A stretch of DNA of 64,000 bases from Priestia aryabhattai (GCF_023715685.1 NZ_JAMBOQ010000002.1:806001-870000); one strand, 5' to 3'; counted from the first letter of the stretch, positions 27,125-35,648 are shown. The notes: generated by a model not told the origin, from the letters alone. Program-made: numbers and translations.

Positions 27125-27145
27125 TCTATTTCCTTCTTTCGTTGT

Positions 27146-27197
27146 GCCGCATGGTGTGAAAACAACAAAAGAGCGAAACCATACGGCCTGCTCTTTT
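27146..27197 (-). promoter_or_regulatory. Attenuator-like leader of the MFS gene
   Basis: On the minus strand AAAAGAGC (27190-27197) and GCTCTTTT (27167-27174) form a hairpin followed by GTTGTTTTC. The loop segment GCCGTATGGT (27178-27187) is complementary, with one G-T pair, to ACCATGCGGC (27146-27155) further downstream. The RNA could therefore switch between a terminator-like hairpin and an alternative or pseudoknotted fold. It lies just before the SD. Confidence 0.4.
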
Positions 27198-27335
27198 AGC
27201 ATACATGCAGCATCTTTTTATCAGTTTAAATTATACCATATATCAGAAATGTTTAAAATTAAAATGATTCACTTAGTGAACTATTAGCAAAAAGTGAAAA
27301 TAGAAAGATGTACTGTTTTTACGTTCGGCTTAGAA

Positions 27336-27370
27336 CATAAGGTGACCCTTGGTTCACTCATTACCTTATG
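27336..27370. other. Inverted repeat in the 460-base gap before the broken symporter gene
   Basis: CATAAGGT (27336-27343) and ACCTTATG (27363-27370), with an inner GTGA/TCAC pair. Nothing else was recognised between 27203 and 27587 apart from the AAGGAGG SD at 27573-27579. No glycine riboswitch features were found. Confidence 0.35.
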
Positions 27371-27587
27371 CTGTAACAGTAGGAATTATGTAAAGAACTC
27401 ACGCTGCATCAAAAAACGTGTCAGATAAGGTGTCCAAATATACGTTGTGTCCGCAAATGTTGTCTATTTATTAAATAATGTGTAAAACAATCTGAAAAAA
27501 AGAGTGGATTTTCTGTTTTTTAACTTCATATTAAAACTATGTTCTCATTATTCATAATGTGCAGAGTGTTTTAAGGAGGAATTCATA

Positions 27588-28897
27588 TTGGAGCAGATGA
27601 TTAGTACAATAAGTGAAATGATTTTAACACTTGCTTTATCAGGAGGCGTAGGAGTTGGAAATATTGCGGGAGTTGCAACAGCAATTGCATTCGGTGGTCC
27701 AGGAGCAGTTTTTTGGATGTGGTTTATTGCTTTTATAGGTTCAGCTAGTGCGTTTATTGAATCAACACTTGCTCAAATTTATAAAGTAAAAGATAAAGGA
27801 GAATATCGTGGTGGGCCTGCTTATTATATTGAAAAAGGCATGGGGAAGAAGTGGTACGCCCTGATTTTCGCTTTTGCAGCATTACTAGCTATGAGTGTAC
27901 TTGGACCAGGAGGGCAAGCAAATTCAATTACAGCAGGGCTAAATAATGCATTTTCAATTCCGCCTTTAACGTCTGGAGTTGTACTTGTTGTTATTTTAGG
28001 ATTAATTATTTTTGGAGGAGTTAAGCGTATTGCTGCTGTGGCACAATATGTCGTTCCGTTTATGGCCATTGGATATGTTCTTGTTTCGTTAGTGATTATC
28101 GAATTGAACATTCAAGCTTTACCAGAAGTCCTTGCTTTAATCTTTAAAAGTGCTTTTGCACTTGATTCCACGTTCGGCGGAATTATTGGCATGGCCATAG
28201 CTTGGGAGTCAAGCGAGGTGTTTATTCAAATGAAGCGGGTCAAGGTACAGGAGCTCACCCCGCGGGAGCAGCGGAAGTATCACATCCTGCCAAGCAAGGT
28301 TTGGTACAAGCTTTTTCGGTTTATATTGATACGCTGCTTGTATGTTCTGCTACTGCCTTTAGGATTTTAATTACAGGTTCTTACAGTATCCAAGGGCCAG
28401 ATGGTTCGTTCATTGTGGATCATTTAAAAGGAGTGGAAGCCGGTCCTGAATATATGCAGCAAGCAGTTGAGACGGTGCTTCCTGGGTTCGGGTCAGGATT
28501 TTCAGCTGTTTCTCTCGTGTTTTTCGCCTTTACTACGATTATGTCACAGTATTATATTGCGGAAACGAACTTAGCTTACGTGATGAAAGGCAAACAAAAT
28601 AAAATAGTATCCATGTTCCTTAAGGTAGCTCTTTTAGCCACTACTTTATACGGATCTATCCGAACAGCTGAAACTGCATGGGCATTAGCAGACATTGGAG
28701 TTGGAATAATGGTTTGGCTCAATCTAATTGCAATTTTAATTTTAGCTAAGCCTGCTTTAATAACCTTAAAAGATTATCGCGAGCAGAGAAAACAAGGGAT
28801 AGACCTTATCTTTTCTCCTGGGAAATTAGGAATTCAAAACGCTGATTATTGGGACAAGGAATATCAGCATGAGCAAGATAAAGAAAATGTTTCATAA
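27588..28897 (+). pseudogene. Na+/alanine (AGCS) symporter, disrupted by frameshift and N-terminal deletion
   Basis: Two overlapping reading frames together encode one AGCS-family protein. The first (27588-28370) runs from LALSGGVGVGNIAGVATAI to GGIIGMAIAW. The second, starting around 28202, continues GVKRGVYSNEAGQGTGAHPAGAAEVSHPAKQG to a normal C-terminus. The break is at TGGGAGTC (28203-28210), where TGGGGAGTC would restore the frame, so one G is missing from a G-run. In addition, the 50-60 residues normally between the start and the GNIAGVATA motif are absent. TTG 27588 has a good AAGGAGG, suggesting an internal deletion after the first dozen codons. The coding content is otherwise well preserved, so the damage looks recent, or the frameshift is an assembly error. 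Confidence 0.82.
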
Positions 28898-28901
28898 ATC
28901 C

Positions 28902-28937
28902 AAAAAGCCAACTGGAGTTATCCGGTTGGCTTTTTTG
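28902..28937 (+). terminator. Terminator after the AGCS pseudogene
   Basis: AAAAAGCCAAC (28902-28912) pairs with GTTGGCTTTTT (28925-28935), with further inner pairs, then T-rich sequence. Confidence 0.85.
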
Positions 28938-29075
28938 GTTTATGAAGAAGCTATTTTGACCGCTTGAAGATGGTAATGATTCGTTCTTTTCGGATATAAT
29001 GTGGCGTGAAGCGTCCTCAATTTATTTTCGTTTGAGCATTTATTCATAATATAAGACATATAAAGGGACGGTGGT

Positions 29076-29444
29076 ATGTACATGACTAAAAAAGAAAATG
29101 AATCCATTTATATTCAACAGCATTTAGCAAATGAACGAACGTATTTAGCATGGATTCGAACATCTATTGCTACACTTGGTATTGGGTTTGTTGCAGGCGG
29201 TCTGCATTTCAATTCCGGAAAAAAATTAAGTGAAGCAGCCGATACTCTTATTATTGCTGTCATCATCTTTTCTTTAGCTGCAAGTGCAGGTTTGCTTCTT
29301 TTTTCAACCTATCATTATTTTTCAACCCGCAAAAAAATTAACAGCCAAACGTATCAATCTTCTCACGCTTTGGTTATTTTTGTTTCCATGATCATGCTGA
29401 TGCTGATCGGCGCTCTTATTTTTTACTTTTTTAACATAGCGTAA
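29076..29444 (+). CDS. DUF202 (YidH-type) small membrane protein
   Basis: 122 aa with three helices. The N-terminal IYIQQHLANERTYLAWIRTSIATLGIGFV is the DUF202 signature (LANERTxLAWxRT). ATG 29076 or 29082 are both possible (AAAGGGACGGTGG upstream). A TATAAT at 28995-29000 could be its -10 element. The family has no firm function. Confidence 0.8.
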   Translation: MYMTKKENESIYIQQHLANERTYLAWIRTSIATLGIGFVAGGLHFNSGKKLSEAADTLIIAVIIFSLAASAGLLLFSTYHYFSTRKKINSQTYQSSHALVIFVSMIMLMLIGALIFYFFNIA

Positions 29445-29481
29445 AAAAGTTTAACATGTAAGAAAAAAGGGAAAGCAGTCC

Positions 29482-29605
29482 CAAAGAATTTACGGTTTTA
29501 TGAAAGAAAAAGAAGATCCATTGATATGGTGGTAATGGCAGATGTAACTATAATGATATCTTCTTTTATGAACCGGCTGTATGATTTTACAGGTTAAATT
29601 CTTTG
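29482..29605. repeat. Nested inverted repeat, 124 bp, between DUF202 and yihY
   Basis: An 11-bp terminal inverted repeat, CAAAGAATTTA (29482-29492) with TAAATTCTTTG (29595-29605), encloses a second one, AAAAGAAGAT (29507-29516) with ATCTTCTTTT (29558-29567). No coding potential or transposase. It occupies most of the 29445-29727 gap and could be a MITE-like remnant or a structured leader for the downstream gene. Confidence 0.55.
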
Positions 29606-29727
29606 TTAACCGCAGATAATGGAAAAGGAAAGCTTTATAAGCCGAAACTTATCCAATACATGTTGAACATAAAAATTGAATATGAATTTCACTACAGGAT
29701 GAAGCGAAAGTAAAGGAGAACGCTGTT

Positions 29728-30567
29728 ATGATTCAAACATCTAAGACCGTTGCCGCTCGTTTTTTTACGGAGCGTTTCTTTGATCAGGCTGCTCAAACAG
29801 CCTACTATTTTTTGTTATCTTTTGTACCGTTTATTATCTTTCTTTTTTCTCTGCTGAGTTTCTTTCCAATCGATACAAACAATTTGCTGGTATTTATTGA
29901 ACCATTTACGCCTAAAAGCGCCTACGACGTAATTGAACGGTCAATTGAAACAGTTAATAATAGCGGGAAAAAAGTTTTATCTTTTAGTTTATTAGCGACT
30001 TTTTGGCTCGCATCTATGGCTATACAATCTTTGGTTCGCTCGTTAAATGATGCGTATCATATTCAAAGAAAACAAACGTTTTTACGCGGTTTAATTAATG
30101 ATTTAATTTTGACTTTTGGTTTTATGGTTGTGGTAGCTATTTCATTGTTTGTACCAATTATTGAAGAAGTCATTCGACATTTGGTGCTAACAAAAGTGCA
30201 GGTCCCTGATATATGGTTTCAAAGCTGGACGACGATTAGATGGGGAATTGGAACATTATTTTTATTGGGCTTTTTTATTCTTTTTTACAAACTGATGCCA
30301 AGTGCAAGAGTAACGTGGAAAGATATACTTCCAGGAGCTGTTTTCTCCACATTGGGGTGGCAAGTTGTATCTACCGGATTTGGATACTATGTCCAGTTTG
30401 GAAGCTACTCGCAAATCTATGGTCAGCTTGGAAGTATTATTATTCTAATGGTATGGTTTTATTTAACGGCCGCTATTTTATTAATTGGTGGTTTGATAAA
30501 CGGTAATAAGTTCATCAAAACCTACCGAAATACAAATTCAAACGTAAGGAATGACGGAGATAAATAG
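29728..30567 (+). CDS. YihY/UPF0761-family (BrkB-like) inner membrane protein
   Basis: 279 aa with six predicted spans. Family hallmarks are ARFFTERFFDQAAQTAYYFLLSFVPFIIFL at the start, a conserved RSLNDAYHI segment, and LGWQVVSTGFGYYVQFGSYSQIYGQLGSIIILMVWFYLTA near the end. AAAGGAG precedes ATG 29728. Once called RNase BN, the family is now regarded as of unknown (perhaps transport) function. Confidence 0.85.
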   Translation: MIQTSKTVAARFFTERFFDQAAQTAYYFLLSFVPFIIFLFSLLSFFPIDTNNLLVFIEPFTPKSAYDVIERSIETVNNSGKKVLSFSLLATFWLASMAIQSLVRSLNDAYHIQRKQTFLRGLINDLILTFGFMVVVAISLFVPIIEEVIRHLVLTKVQVPDIWFQSWTTIRWGIGTLFLLGFFILFYKLMPSARVTWKDILPGAVFSTLGWQVVSTGFGYYVQFGSYSQIYGQLGSIIILMVWFYLTAAILLIGGLINGNKFIKTYRNTNSNVRNDGDK

Positions 30568-30606
30568 CGAGAGTCAAAGCGCGATTTCGAATAGAGAACA
30601 AAAGGT

Positions 30607-30660
30607 AAACACTTCCATTCATCCTACATTCTTTGTATGATGAATGAGAAGTGTTTTTTT
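30607..30660 (+). terminator. Terminator after yihY
   Basis: A long imperfect stem (AACACTTC and CATTCATC pairing with GATGAATG and GAAGTGTT), ending in TTTTTTT. It just precedes the SD of the next gene. Confidence 0.7.
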
Positions 30661-30677
30661 ATGGAAGGGAGAATTCT

Positions 30678-31148
30678 ATGATTTTGGTTAGTTCTTGTTT
30701 AGCAGGCCAAGCGTGCAGATACAACGGAAGCAGTGCCTTGGTTGAGGAGATTGAAACGCTCATTCAAAATAAAGAAGCGATGATGATGTGTCCGGAACTG
30801 TTAGGTGGATTTTACACGCCTCGAGAACCGGCAGAAATCATAAAAGGAACAGGAATAGACGTAATAAATGGAAGCGCGCGGGTTGTTGAACTATCAGGAA
30901 AAGACGTCACGGATGTATACATAGACGGGGCCTACAAGGCACTGAGCATCGCAAAAGAGGTAAAAGCTACTATTATTGTGTTAAAAGAAAACAGTCCTTC
31001 ATGCGGAAGTGAACAAATATATAACGGAACATTTTCAGGTGCTAGAATAATCGGTGAAGGGGTAACGACTGCTCTGTTAAGAAAGCATGGTTTTATCGTC
31101 ATGTCCGAATCTCAATTTGCAGCTAAAATGTATTCAGAACAATCATAA
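30678..31148 (+). CDS. DUF523 family protein
   Basis: 156 aa from ATG 30678, behind AAGGGAGAA. Conserved cysteine pattern of the family: VSSCLAGQACRYNG at the start, MMCPELLGGF, then ENSPSCGSEQIYNGTFSG. Cytosolic, possibly metal-binding. Function unknown; single gene. Confidence 0.85.
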   Translation: MILVSSCLAGQACRYNGSSALVEEIETLIQNKEAMMMCPELLGGFYTPREPAEIIKGTGIDVINGSARVVELSGKDVTDVYIDGAYKALSIAKEVKATIIVLKENSPSCGSEQIYNGTFSGARIIGEGVTTALLRKHGFIVMSESQFAAKMYSEQS

Positions 31149-31153
31149 TCACA

Positions 31154-31188
31154 AAAAGAGCGTACACCGTGTGTGTACGCTCTTTTTC
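31154..31188. terminator. Bidirectional terminator (DUF523 / MFS)
   Basis: A perfect 15-bp stem AAAAAGAGCGTACAC (31154-31168) with its complement (31174-31188), between convergent genes. Confidence 0.88.
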
Positions 31189-31195
31189 TAAAAGC

Positions 31196-32365
31196 TTATT
31201 TACTGTGAAGCGTATCTGCTGTGCTTTCTGTTCGTGTTACGGCATAAAGAGAGCAGAAAAGACCGAGCAAGACAAAAATAGAACCGACCCAGCCGTTATA
31301 AATAACAGAGTATTGATTAACGACAATTCCTCCAACATAGGAGCCGATCGCAATTCCTACGTGTGAAATCGCTGCATTAGTGCTGATTAAAATATCCGAC
31401 GTTTCGCGTGCACTATGAATAATTAAATTGCTTTGAGCCGGTGAGACCGCCCAGCTGAGCGCACTCCAAATAATCATAAGAAGCAAGAACACAACAAATG
31501 GAAAATGAACGCCAAAAGGCATAGCAATCATGCTAACAAAAAAGAGAGCAATCATGGTGATAACAGACGAAGAAGGGTTCCATCTATCAGAAACAGCTCC
31601 TCCAAGTCCTCCTCCTGCCACTGCAGCAAGACCGAAAATCCCATAAATAATGGTCACCATCGTTGTATTTAGTCCTAGCGTTTCTTGTAAAAATGGTGTG
31701 AAGTACGCATAAAGCGTTAAATGGCCCGCCAGTACAAATAATGTTGCTAGGTGAATAGCGAGCATTTTTTTATTGCGTAAAGCTTTTATCTGAGTTTTTA
31801 AGGGTACAATTGGAGCGGGAGCTAGACGTTCCATTGTAAACCAAACGGTAACCATAATAACGGCAGTCAAAATCGCAATCATAACAAATACTTGACGCCA
31901 GCCAAGCGCATTTCCAATCAAAATACCAAGAGGAATGCCTAAAACAAGTGAGCCGCTAATTCCCATAAATACAACGCCAATTGCTCTGCCTTGATATTCA
32001 GGCTTTACCATTCTAGAAGCCATTGTGGTAGATAGCACAATGATAAAAGAGCCGCTCGCAGCAGCGAGAATACGCCCGATCAATAGCATATAATAACCCG
32101 AACTGTAGGCTGAAAATACATTGCTCAATAAGAAAATAAATAATGTCCACATATATACTTTTTTACGCTCTATCTTGGCCGTCACATTTAGTAAAATCGG
32201 CGCAGACAAGGCATAAACAAATGAATAAATAGAGATTAAATAACCTGCTTTTGCTAATGATACATGAAATGCATCAGCAATTAAGTCTAAGATGCCTCCT
32301 AGAATTAATTCGACCGTTCCAACAACAAAGGAAGCAATCGCAAGTATGTAAACTTTTTTATTCAT
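31196..32365 (-). CDS. MFS transporter (DHA1, AraJ/YdhL-like), probably TrmB-controlled
   Basis: 389 aa, 12 spans. ATG 32365 (MNKKVYILAIASFVVGTVELILGGILDLIADAFHV) with GAGGGGG upstream; the codon before it (TTG) is unlikely to be used. The N-terminal helix with its VELILGGIL region and ISGSLVLGIPLGILIGN are typical of AraJ/Bcr-like sugar or drug exporters. The TrmB-like regulator gene lies 104 bases upstream on the same strand, with a shared repeated site between them. Confidence 0.83.
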   Translation of the reverse strand: MNKKVYILAIASFVVGTVELILGGILDLIADAFHVSLAKAGYLISIYSFVYALSAPILLNVTAKIERKKVYMWTLFIFLLSNVFSAYSSGYYMLLIGRILAAASGSFIIVLSTTMASRMVKPEYQGRAIGVVFMGISGSLVLGIPLGILIGNALGWRQVFVMIAILTAVIMVTVWFTMERLAPAPIVPLKTQIKALRNKKMLAIHLATLFVLAGHLTLYAYFTPFLQETLGLNTTMVTIIYGIFGLAAVAGGGLGGAVSDRWNPSSSVITMIALFFVSMIAMPFGVHFPFVVFLLLMIIWSALSWAVSPAQSNLIIHSARETSDILISTNAAISHVGIAIGSYVGGIVVNQYSVIYNGWVGSIFVLLGLFCSLYAVTRTESTADTLHSK

Positions 32366-32401
32366 CAAAAAACCCCCTCTTCAAAAAGTTACAACTAGAA
32401 T

Positions 32402-32471
32402 AGTAACCTTTTTCGAATGGAATTTCAATAGATAATTAAAAAAAGGTTACTAATGAATTAGTAACCTTTTT
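32402..32471 (-). promoter_or_regulatory. Repeated AGTAACCTTTTT sites between trmB-like and MFS genes
   Basis: AAAAAGGTTACTAAT (32440-32454) and its complement (32457-32471) form a near-perfect palindrome at the end of the regulator gene. The half-site AGTAACCTTTTT recurs at 32402-32413, close to the MFS start. The palindrome can act as the regulator gene's terminator (T-run on the minus strand); the extra half-site suggests an operator too. Confidence 0.5.
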
Positions 32472-33228
32472 AATAACGCAGTCGAGTAAGCAGCTCCATG
32501 ATCTCAGAATCTTGAAGAAGCTGCTCTTGATATTTCTTTGTGATATGGGTAAGTGCGACGTCATGATAAAAGAAATCAGCGAAAACTTTTACAAGCGGCT
32601 GCGACATGGTTTTAATTGCTTTCCATGTGTCATGTTCAATGCCGGCAAATAAAAGGTAAGCATCGTCAACAATAATCAACTGCGACGGCTCAAGTTTTTT
32701 ATGGTCATCTATTGGATTTAATGTATGTAAATGTTTGAGGGCAGTCTGCAAGTTTCCTATGGTTAAGACCTCGACGTTCACGCCTTTTTTCTCTTTTTCT
32801 TCTAGCAATAAGCGGTAATGTTCCAACTCATCATTCCAAGCCGATAAAATAATAGAAGATTCCGCTTCATGAATCAATTGTTCAATGTGAGCAGAAATAG
32901 AAGATTTATCTTTTAAACTCCAAATATGATCATCTGTAAACGTTTTTTTAATTTTATATGTTTTTAATTCATTGATGTCACTTTCAAAATCAGCAGTAAG
33001 TTTTTGAATGACGGTTTGAAGAGCTACCGCTGAATAAAGTTTCTTTTTCCCGGACAATGTATTCACTACAATGCCTTTATCGATTAAACGATTAAGCACT
33101 TCATAAATTTTTGCTTTTGGAACATGTGAATACGTGACAATCGAACTAGCATCCAGCGGGCCATCATTTGCAAGCAGCGCTTCATATACTTGACTTTCAT
33201 ACTGAGAAAAACCAAATTTTTGCAGCAT
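32470..33228 (-). CDS. TrmB-family transcriptional regulator
   Basis: 252 aa. N-terminal winged helix (LQKFGFSQYESQVYEALLANDGPLDASSIVTYSHVPKAKIYEVLNRLIDKG) is the TrmB signature. The C-terminal ~130 residues form the PLD-like ligand domain (ISAHIEQLIHEAESSIILSAWNDEL). TrmB proteins usually sense sugars; the ligand here is unknown. The MFS gene downstream is the likely target. Confidence 0.88.
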   Translation of the reverse strand: MLQKFGFSQYESQVYEALLANDGPLDASSIVTYSHVPKAKIYEVLNRLIDKGIVVNTLSGKKKLYSAVALQTVIQKLTADFESDINELKTYKIKKTFTDDHIWSLKDKSSISAHIEQLIHEAESSIILSAWNDELEHYRLLLEEKEKKGVNVEVLTIGNLQTALKHLHTLNPIDDHKKLEPSQLIIVDDAYLLFAGIEHDTWKAIKTMSQPLVKVFADFFYHDVALTHITKKYQEQLLQDSEIMELLTRLRY

Positions 33229-33451
33229 AATTCTCTATTCATCATCCTTTCTTTTTTAAGTATATCACGGTTTGTAAAAGTGTTACTAATTGTATCAGAT
33301 ATAAAAAATCTTATTAAACTATGTTCTAAATAATCATTAAAGATAAAATAAGCTATTAAAGGATCTTTACTACAGTAAAAATATTTTTAACCATATATTT
33401 TCTATACTAAAACACTCATCATTGGGTAAAGAAAAGAAAGAGGTGAAAAAA

Positions 33452-33679
33452 ATGAAGAAAAATGAAAAACTACTGTTGAAAAAAATGAACATGAAACAGC
33501 AAAGAGAAGTTGCTGCTCAGCTTGAAGATGTATTGGATTCCTTACTGTCCCTTGAAGAAAAATTATGCTCAGCACCTGATAATAGCGAGTGGCTTTCTTT
33601 ACAAGCTCAGCTTGAAAAAAGAGAACATGAGCTGAAATTCAAGCATAAAATGCTGTGGGAAGAATGGATAGCACTATAA
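33452..33679 (+). CDS. Small charged helical protein, unknown
   Basis: 75 aa from ATG 33452, with AGAGGTGA upstream. Highly charged (start MKKNEKLLLKKMNMKQQREVA) and predicted to be almost entirely alpha-helical, possibly coiled-coil; one Cys. No membrane segment. I do not recognise the family. A terminator directly after it and codon use like the neighbours support a real gene. Confidence 0.6.
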   Translation: MKKNEKLLLKKMNMKQQREVAAQLEDVLDSLLSLEEKLCSAPDNSEWLSLQAQLEKREHELKFKHKMLWEEWIAL

Positions 33680-33706
33680 AAGACAGGCATTTTGTCTGTC
33701 TTTTAT
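33678..33706. terminator. Bidirectional terminator
   Basis: AAAAGACAG (33678-33686) pairs with CTGTCTTTT (33696-33704), between the small protein gene and the convergent pssA-like gene. Confidence 0.8.
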
Positions 33707-33711
33707 TGCAT

Positions 33712-34203
33712 CTAAATTTTCATTACCCGAATAGGACTAACCATCAAAATAGCTAAAATAATCATAAGGTAAGGGTTCACGTAATAAAACATGCCCAGCA
33801 GTGCGATAATTAGAGCTGGAAAAGGAATAGGCAGCCCTATAAAATAACCTATGGTTGGATTTGCACTAAATTTAGCTAACCTTAATGCGCCCATGCTTGG
33901 ATAAATCATGAAGGCTAATACGGTTAGCCAAGAGTGGGGAGAAAGAGTATGAAATAAGATTGCAGGCGCTACGCCAAAGCTTATAATATCAGCTAAAGAA
34001 TCTAGCTCTACACCAAATTCACTATTAACTTTTAGCTTTCTCGCAATTTTGCCGTCAAATAAATCGAAAAAAGCGGCTAGAAAAATAAAAAGAGCAGCTA
34101 AGCGTTCGTAGCTGTTCATATTAAAGGCTATGGAAAATACGCCGCTTAGCAAATTTCCAATTGTAAAGAGATTCGGAACCCATTTTAACAGTCGAAGAAT
34201 CAA
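33712..34203 (-). CDS. pssA: CDP-alcohol phosphatidyltransferase, PssA type (phosphatidylserine synthase)
   Basis: Transfers the phosphatidyl group from CDP-diacylglycerol to an alcohol, probably serine. 163 aa from TTG 34203; GTG 34224 is 7 codons upstream, but AAAGGCGG lies between the two and fits the TTG. The active-site signature DG-x2-AR-x8-G-x3-D-x3-D is intact (FDGKIARKLKVNSEFGVELDSLAD). Multi-span membrane protein; RLAKFSAN and FIGLPIPFPALI match PssA. It stands alone, without psd next to it, and is slightly short at the C-terminus compared with B. subtilis PssA. Confidence 0.82.
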   Translation of the reverse strand: MILRLLKWVPNLFTIGNLLSGVFSIAFNMNSYERLAALFIFLAAFFDLFDGKIARKLKVNSEFGVELDSLADIISFGVAPAILFHTLSPHSWLTVLAFMIYPSMGALRLAKFSANPTIGYFIGLPIPFPALIIALLGMFYYVNPYLMIILAILMVSPIRVMKI

Positions 34204-34231
34204 TGTAATACAACCGCCTTTCACAGTGTGT

Positions 34232-34248
34232 ACAGTTAGTGTAACTGT
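34232..34248. promoter_or_regulatory. MarR-like palindromic operator
   Basis: The 17-bp perfect dyad ACAGTTA-GTG-TAACTGT lies between the divergent pssA-like gene and the marR remnant. Size and symmetry fit MarR-family operators. Confidence 0.45.
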
Positions 34249-34264
34249 TAAATCGTATTATTAT

Positions 34265-34540
34265 GTGAGATGCGCGGATTATTTAATTATTTCACATAAT
34301 ACGGCATCTGAACATGTAAAGAGAAGTATCGAGAAAGGATATGTGTATAAAAATAGAGACATACAGGATGAAAGAAAAGTAATTCTGCATTTAACAGAAG
34401 CAGGAAAAGACATATTAAAACGGAATTCAAGCTTGGACGAAGAAAAAGTATCAGCTATTTTACGTGAAATGACAGCATCTGAAAAACAGCTGATTCAACA
34501 GGCTTTTCAGTTATTAAGCGAGCGTGCAAAACATGTATAG
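34265..34540 (+). pseudogene. MarR-family regulator, 5'-truncated remnant
   Basis: The frame encodes only the recognition helix, wing and C-terminal dimerisation helix of a MarR protein (CADYLIISHNTASEHVKRSIEKGYV, DERKVILHLTEAGKDIL, MTASEKQLIQQAFQLLSERAKHV). The N-terminal ~50 residues are missing, and no SD precedes the first in-frame GTG (34265). The upstream DNA is instead the start region of the divergent pssA-like gene. The downstream DUF3147 gene overlaps its stop, so the original operon was marR-DUF3147. Confidence 0.7.
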
Positions 34541-34874
34541 TATCATCAAAATTTTAATGTCGGCTCTTAGTATTGCAGGGATAACAGAAATGGCCAAAAG
34601 ATTTCCGACATACGGTGGAATTGTGGCTGCTCTTCCTATTGTGAGCTTACTAAGTATTGTTTGGTTATCAGTGCAAGGAGAAAAAAAGGAAGTGGTCAGT
34701 CAGTTTACACTCGGCGTTCTTTATGGACTGCCAGGCACTATTTTACTACTTGCTGTCGTCTATATTTGTTTAAAGAACTCACTTCATTTGTTTATGAGTT
34801 TATCCATAGGAGTTGTGTGCTGGGGCATGTTTTTAGTGCTTCAAAAGATAATGATTAAACTAATTACTACATAA
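34533..34874 (+). CDS. DUF3147 family small membrane protein
   Basis: 113 aa from ATG 34533, overlapping the marR stop by 8 bases. About four membrane helices; MAKRFPTYGGIVAALPIVSLLSIVWL and GLPGTILLLAVVYICLK resemble DUF3147 proteins. Function unknown. Its translation was probably coupled to the now-truncated marR. Confidence 0.7.
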   Translation: MYSIIKILMSALSIAGITEMAKRFPTYGGIVAALPIVSLLSIVWLSVQGEKKEVVSQFTLGVLYGLPGTILLLAVVYICLKNSLHLFMSLSIGVVCWGMFLVLQKIMIKLITT

Positions 34875-34941
34875 ACTATTGGAATTTAATCCAATTTTCT
34901 GTAAAATAAAGGTCTAAGTAAAAGATAGGAGCTGAGTAGAG

Positions 34942-35637
34942 TTGAGTTTAGCAGAGAAAAAGTTAGAAATTGACCGAGTTGTTTTTATCGGAAGAACGTT
35001 TGAAGAGTATAAGGCTATGTTTAATTTGAATGAAAAGCACTTAAAAGGAAAAAAAGTGTTAGATTGTGCTAGCGGAGCTTGTTCTTTTACTGCTCATGCC
35101 TTGCAGCAAGGTACGGCGGCTATTAGCTGTGATATTGCCTATAAATTTACGGCAGAAGAGCTTAAAAAAAAGGGAAGCCTGGATTTAATTCATACTATGG
35201 ATCAAATGCAACACGTACAGGAGCAGTATGTGTGGAAGTATTTTTCGTCTATTGATCACTTAACTGAACATCGAAAAAGAGCATTAAGAGATTGTATCGC
35301 TCATATGAAAAAGAACCCCGAAGCCTATCAGTACGGAGCGCTTCCTAATCTGCCTTTTCAAAAGAATGAATTTGATTTAACGCTTTGTGCAAACTTTTTA
35401 TTTATGTACAGCGATCGGTTAGATTATGCGTTTCATTTAGAGGCTTTAAAAGAACTGATACGCGTTACAAAAGAGGAAGTGCGCTTGTTTCCTTTAACGG
35501 ATCTAAGCGGCAAGCTTTCTAACTATTTGCCGCAGCTATTAGAAGAGATTGCACCCCTAGTAAAAGGAACAGAAATAGCAGACACCCCGTATGAATTTCA
35601 AAAAGGCGCTAATCAAATGCTGAAGATATGTGTATAA
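34942..35637 (+). CDS. SAM-dependent methyltransferase-like protein
   Basis: 231 aa from TTG 34942, with AGGAG 10 bases upstream. The Rossmann SAM-binding start KKVLDCASGACSFTAHALQQG replaces the usual D/E-x-GxGxG, then ISCDIAYKF (acidic ribose-binding residue) and FDLTLCANFLFMYSD (motif around strand 4). Small-molecule methyltransferase by fold; substrate unknown. Single gene with a terminator. Confidence 0.7.
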   Translation: MSLAEKKLEIDRVVFIGRTFEEYKAMFNLNEKHLKGKKVLDCASGACSFTAHALQQGTAAISCDIAYKFTAEELKKKGSLDLIHTMDQMQHVQEQYVWKYFSSIDHLTEHRKRALRDCIAHMKKNPEAYQYGALPNLPFQKNEFDLTLCANFLFMYSDRLDYAFHLEALKELIRVTKEEVRLFPLTDLSGKLSNYLPQLLEEIAPLVKGTEIADTPYEFQKGANQMLKICV

Positions 35638-35648
35638 CAAATGTAATG

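Noticed and set aside
27069..27287. Plus-strand open frame across the MFS start region
   Set aside because: Antisense to the MFS start and its leader; no homology and no SD.
27203..27587. Possible glycine or other riboswitch before the alanine symporter gene
   Set aside because: No conserved aptamer core was found; only one short inverted repeat.
33452..33679. Antitoxin of a toxin-antitoxin pair
   Set aside because: No partner gene; the neighbour is a convergent lipid enzyme gene.
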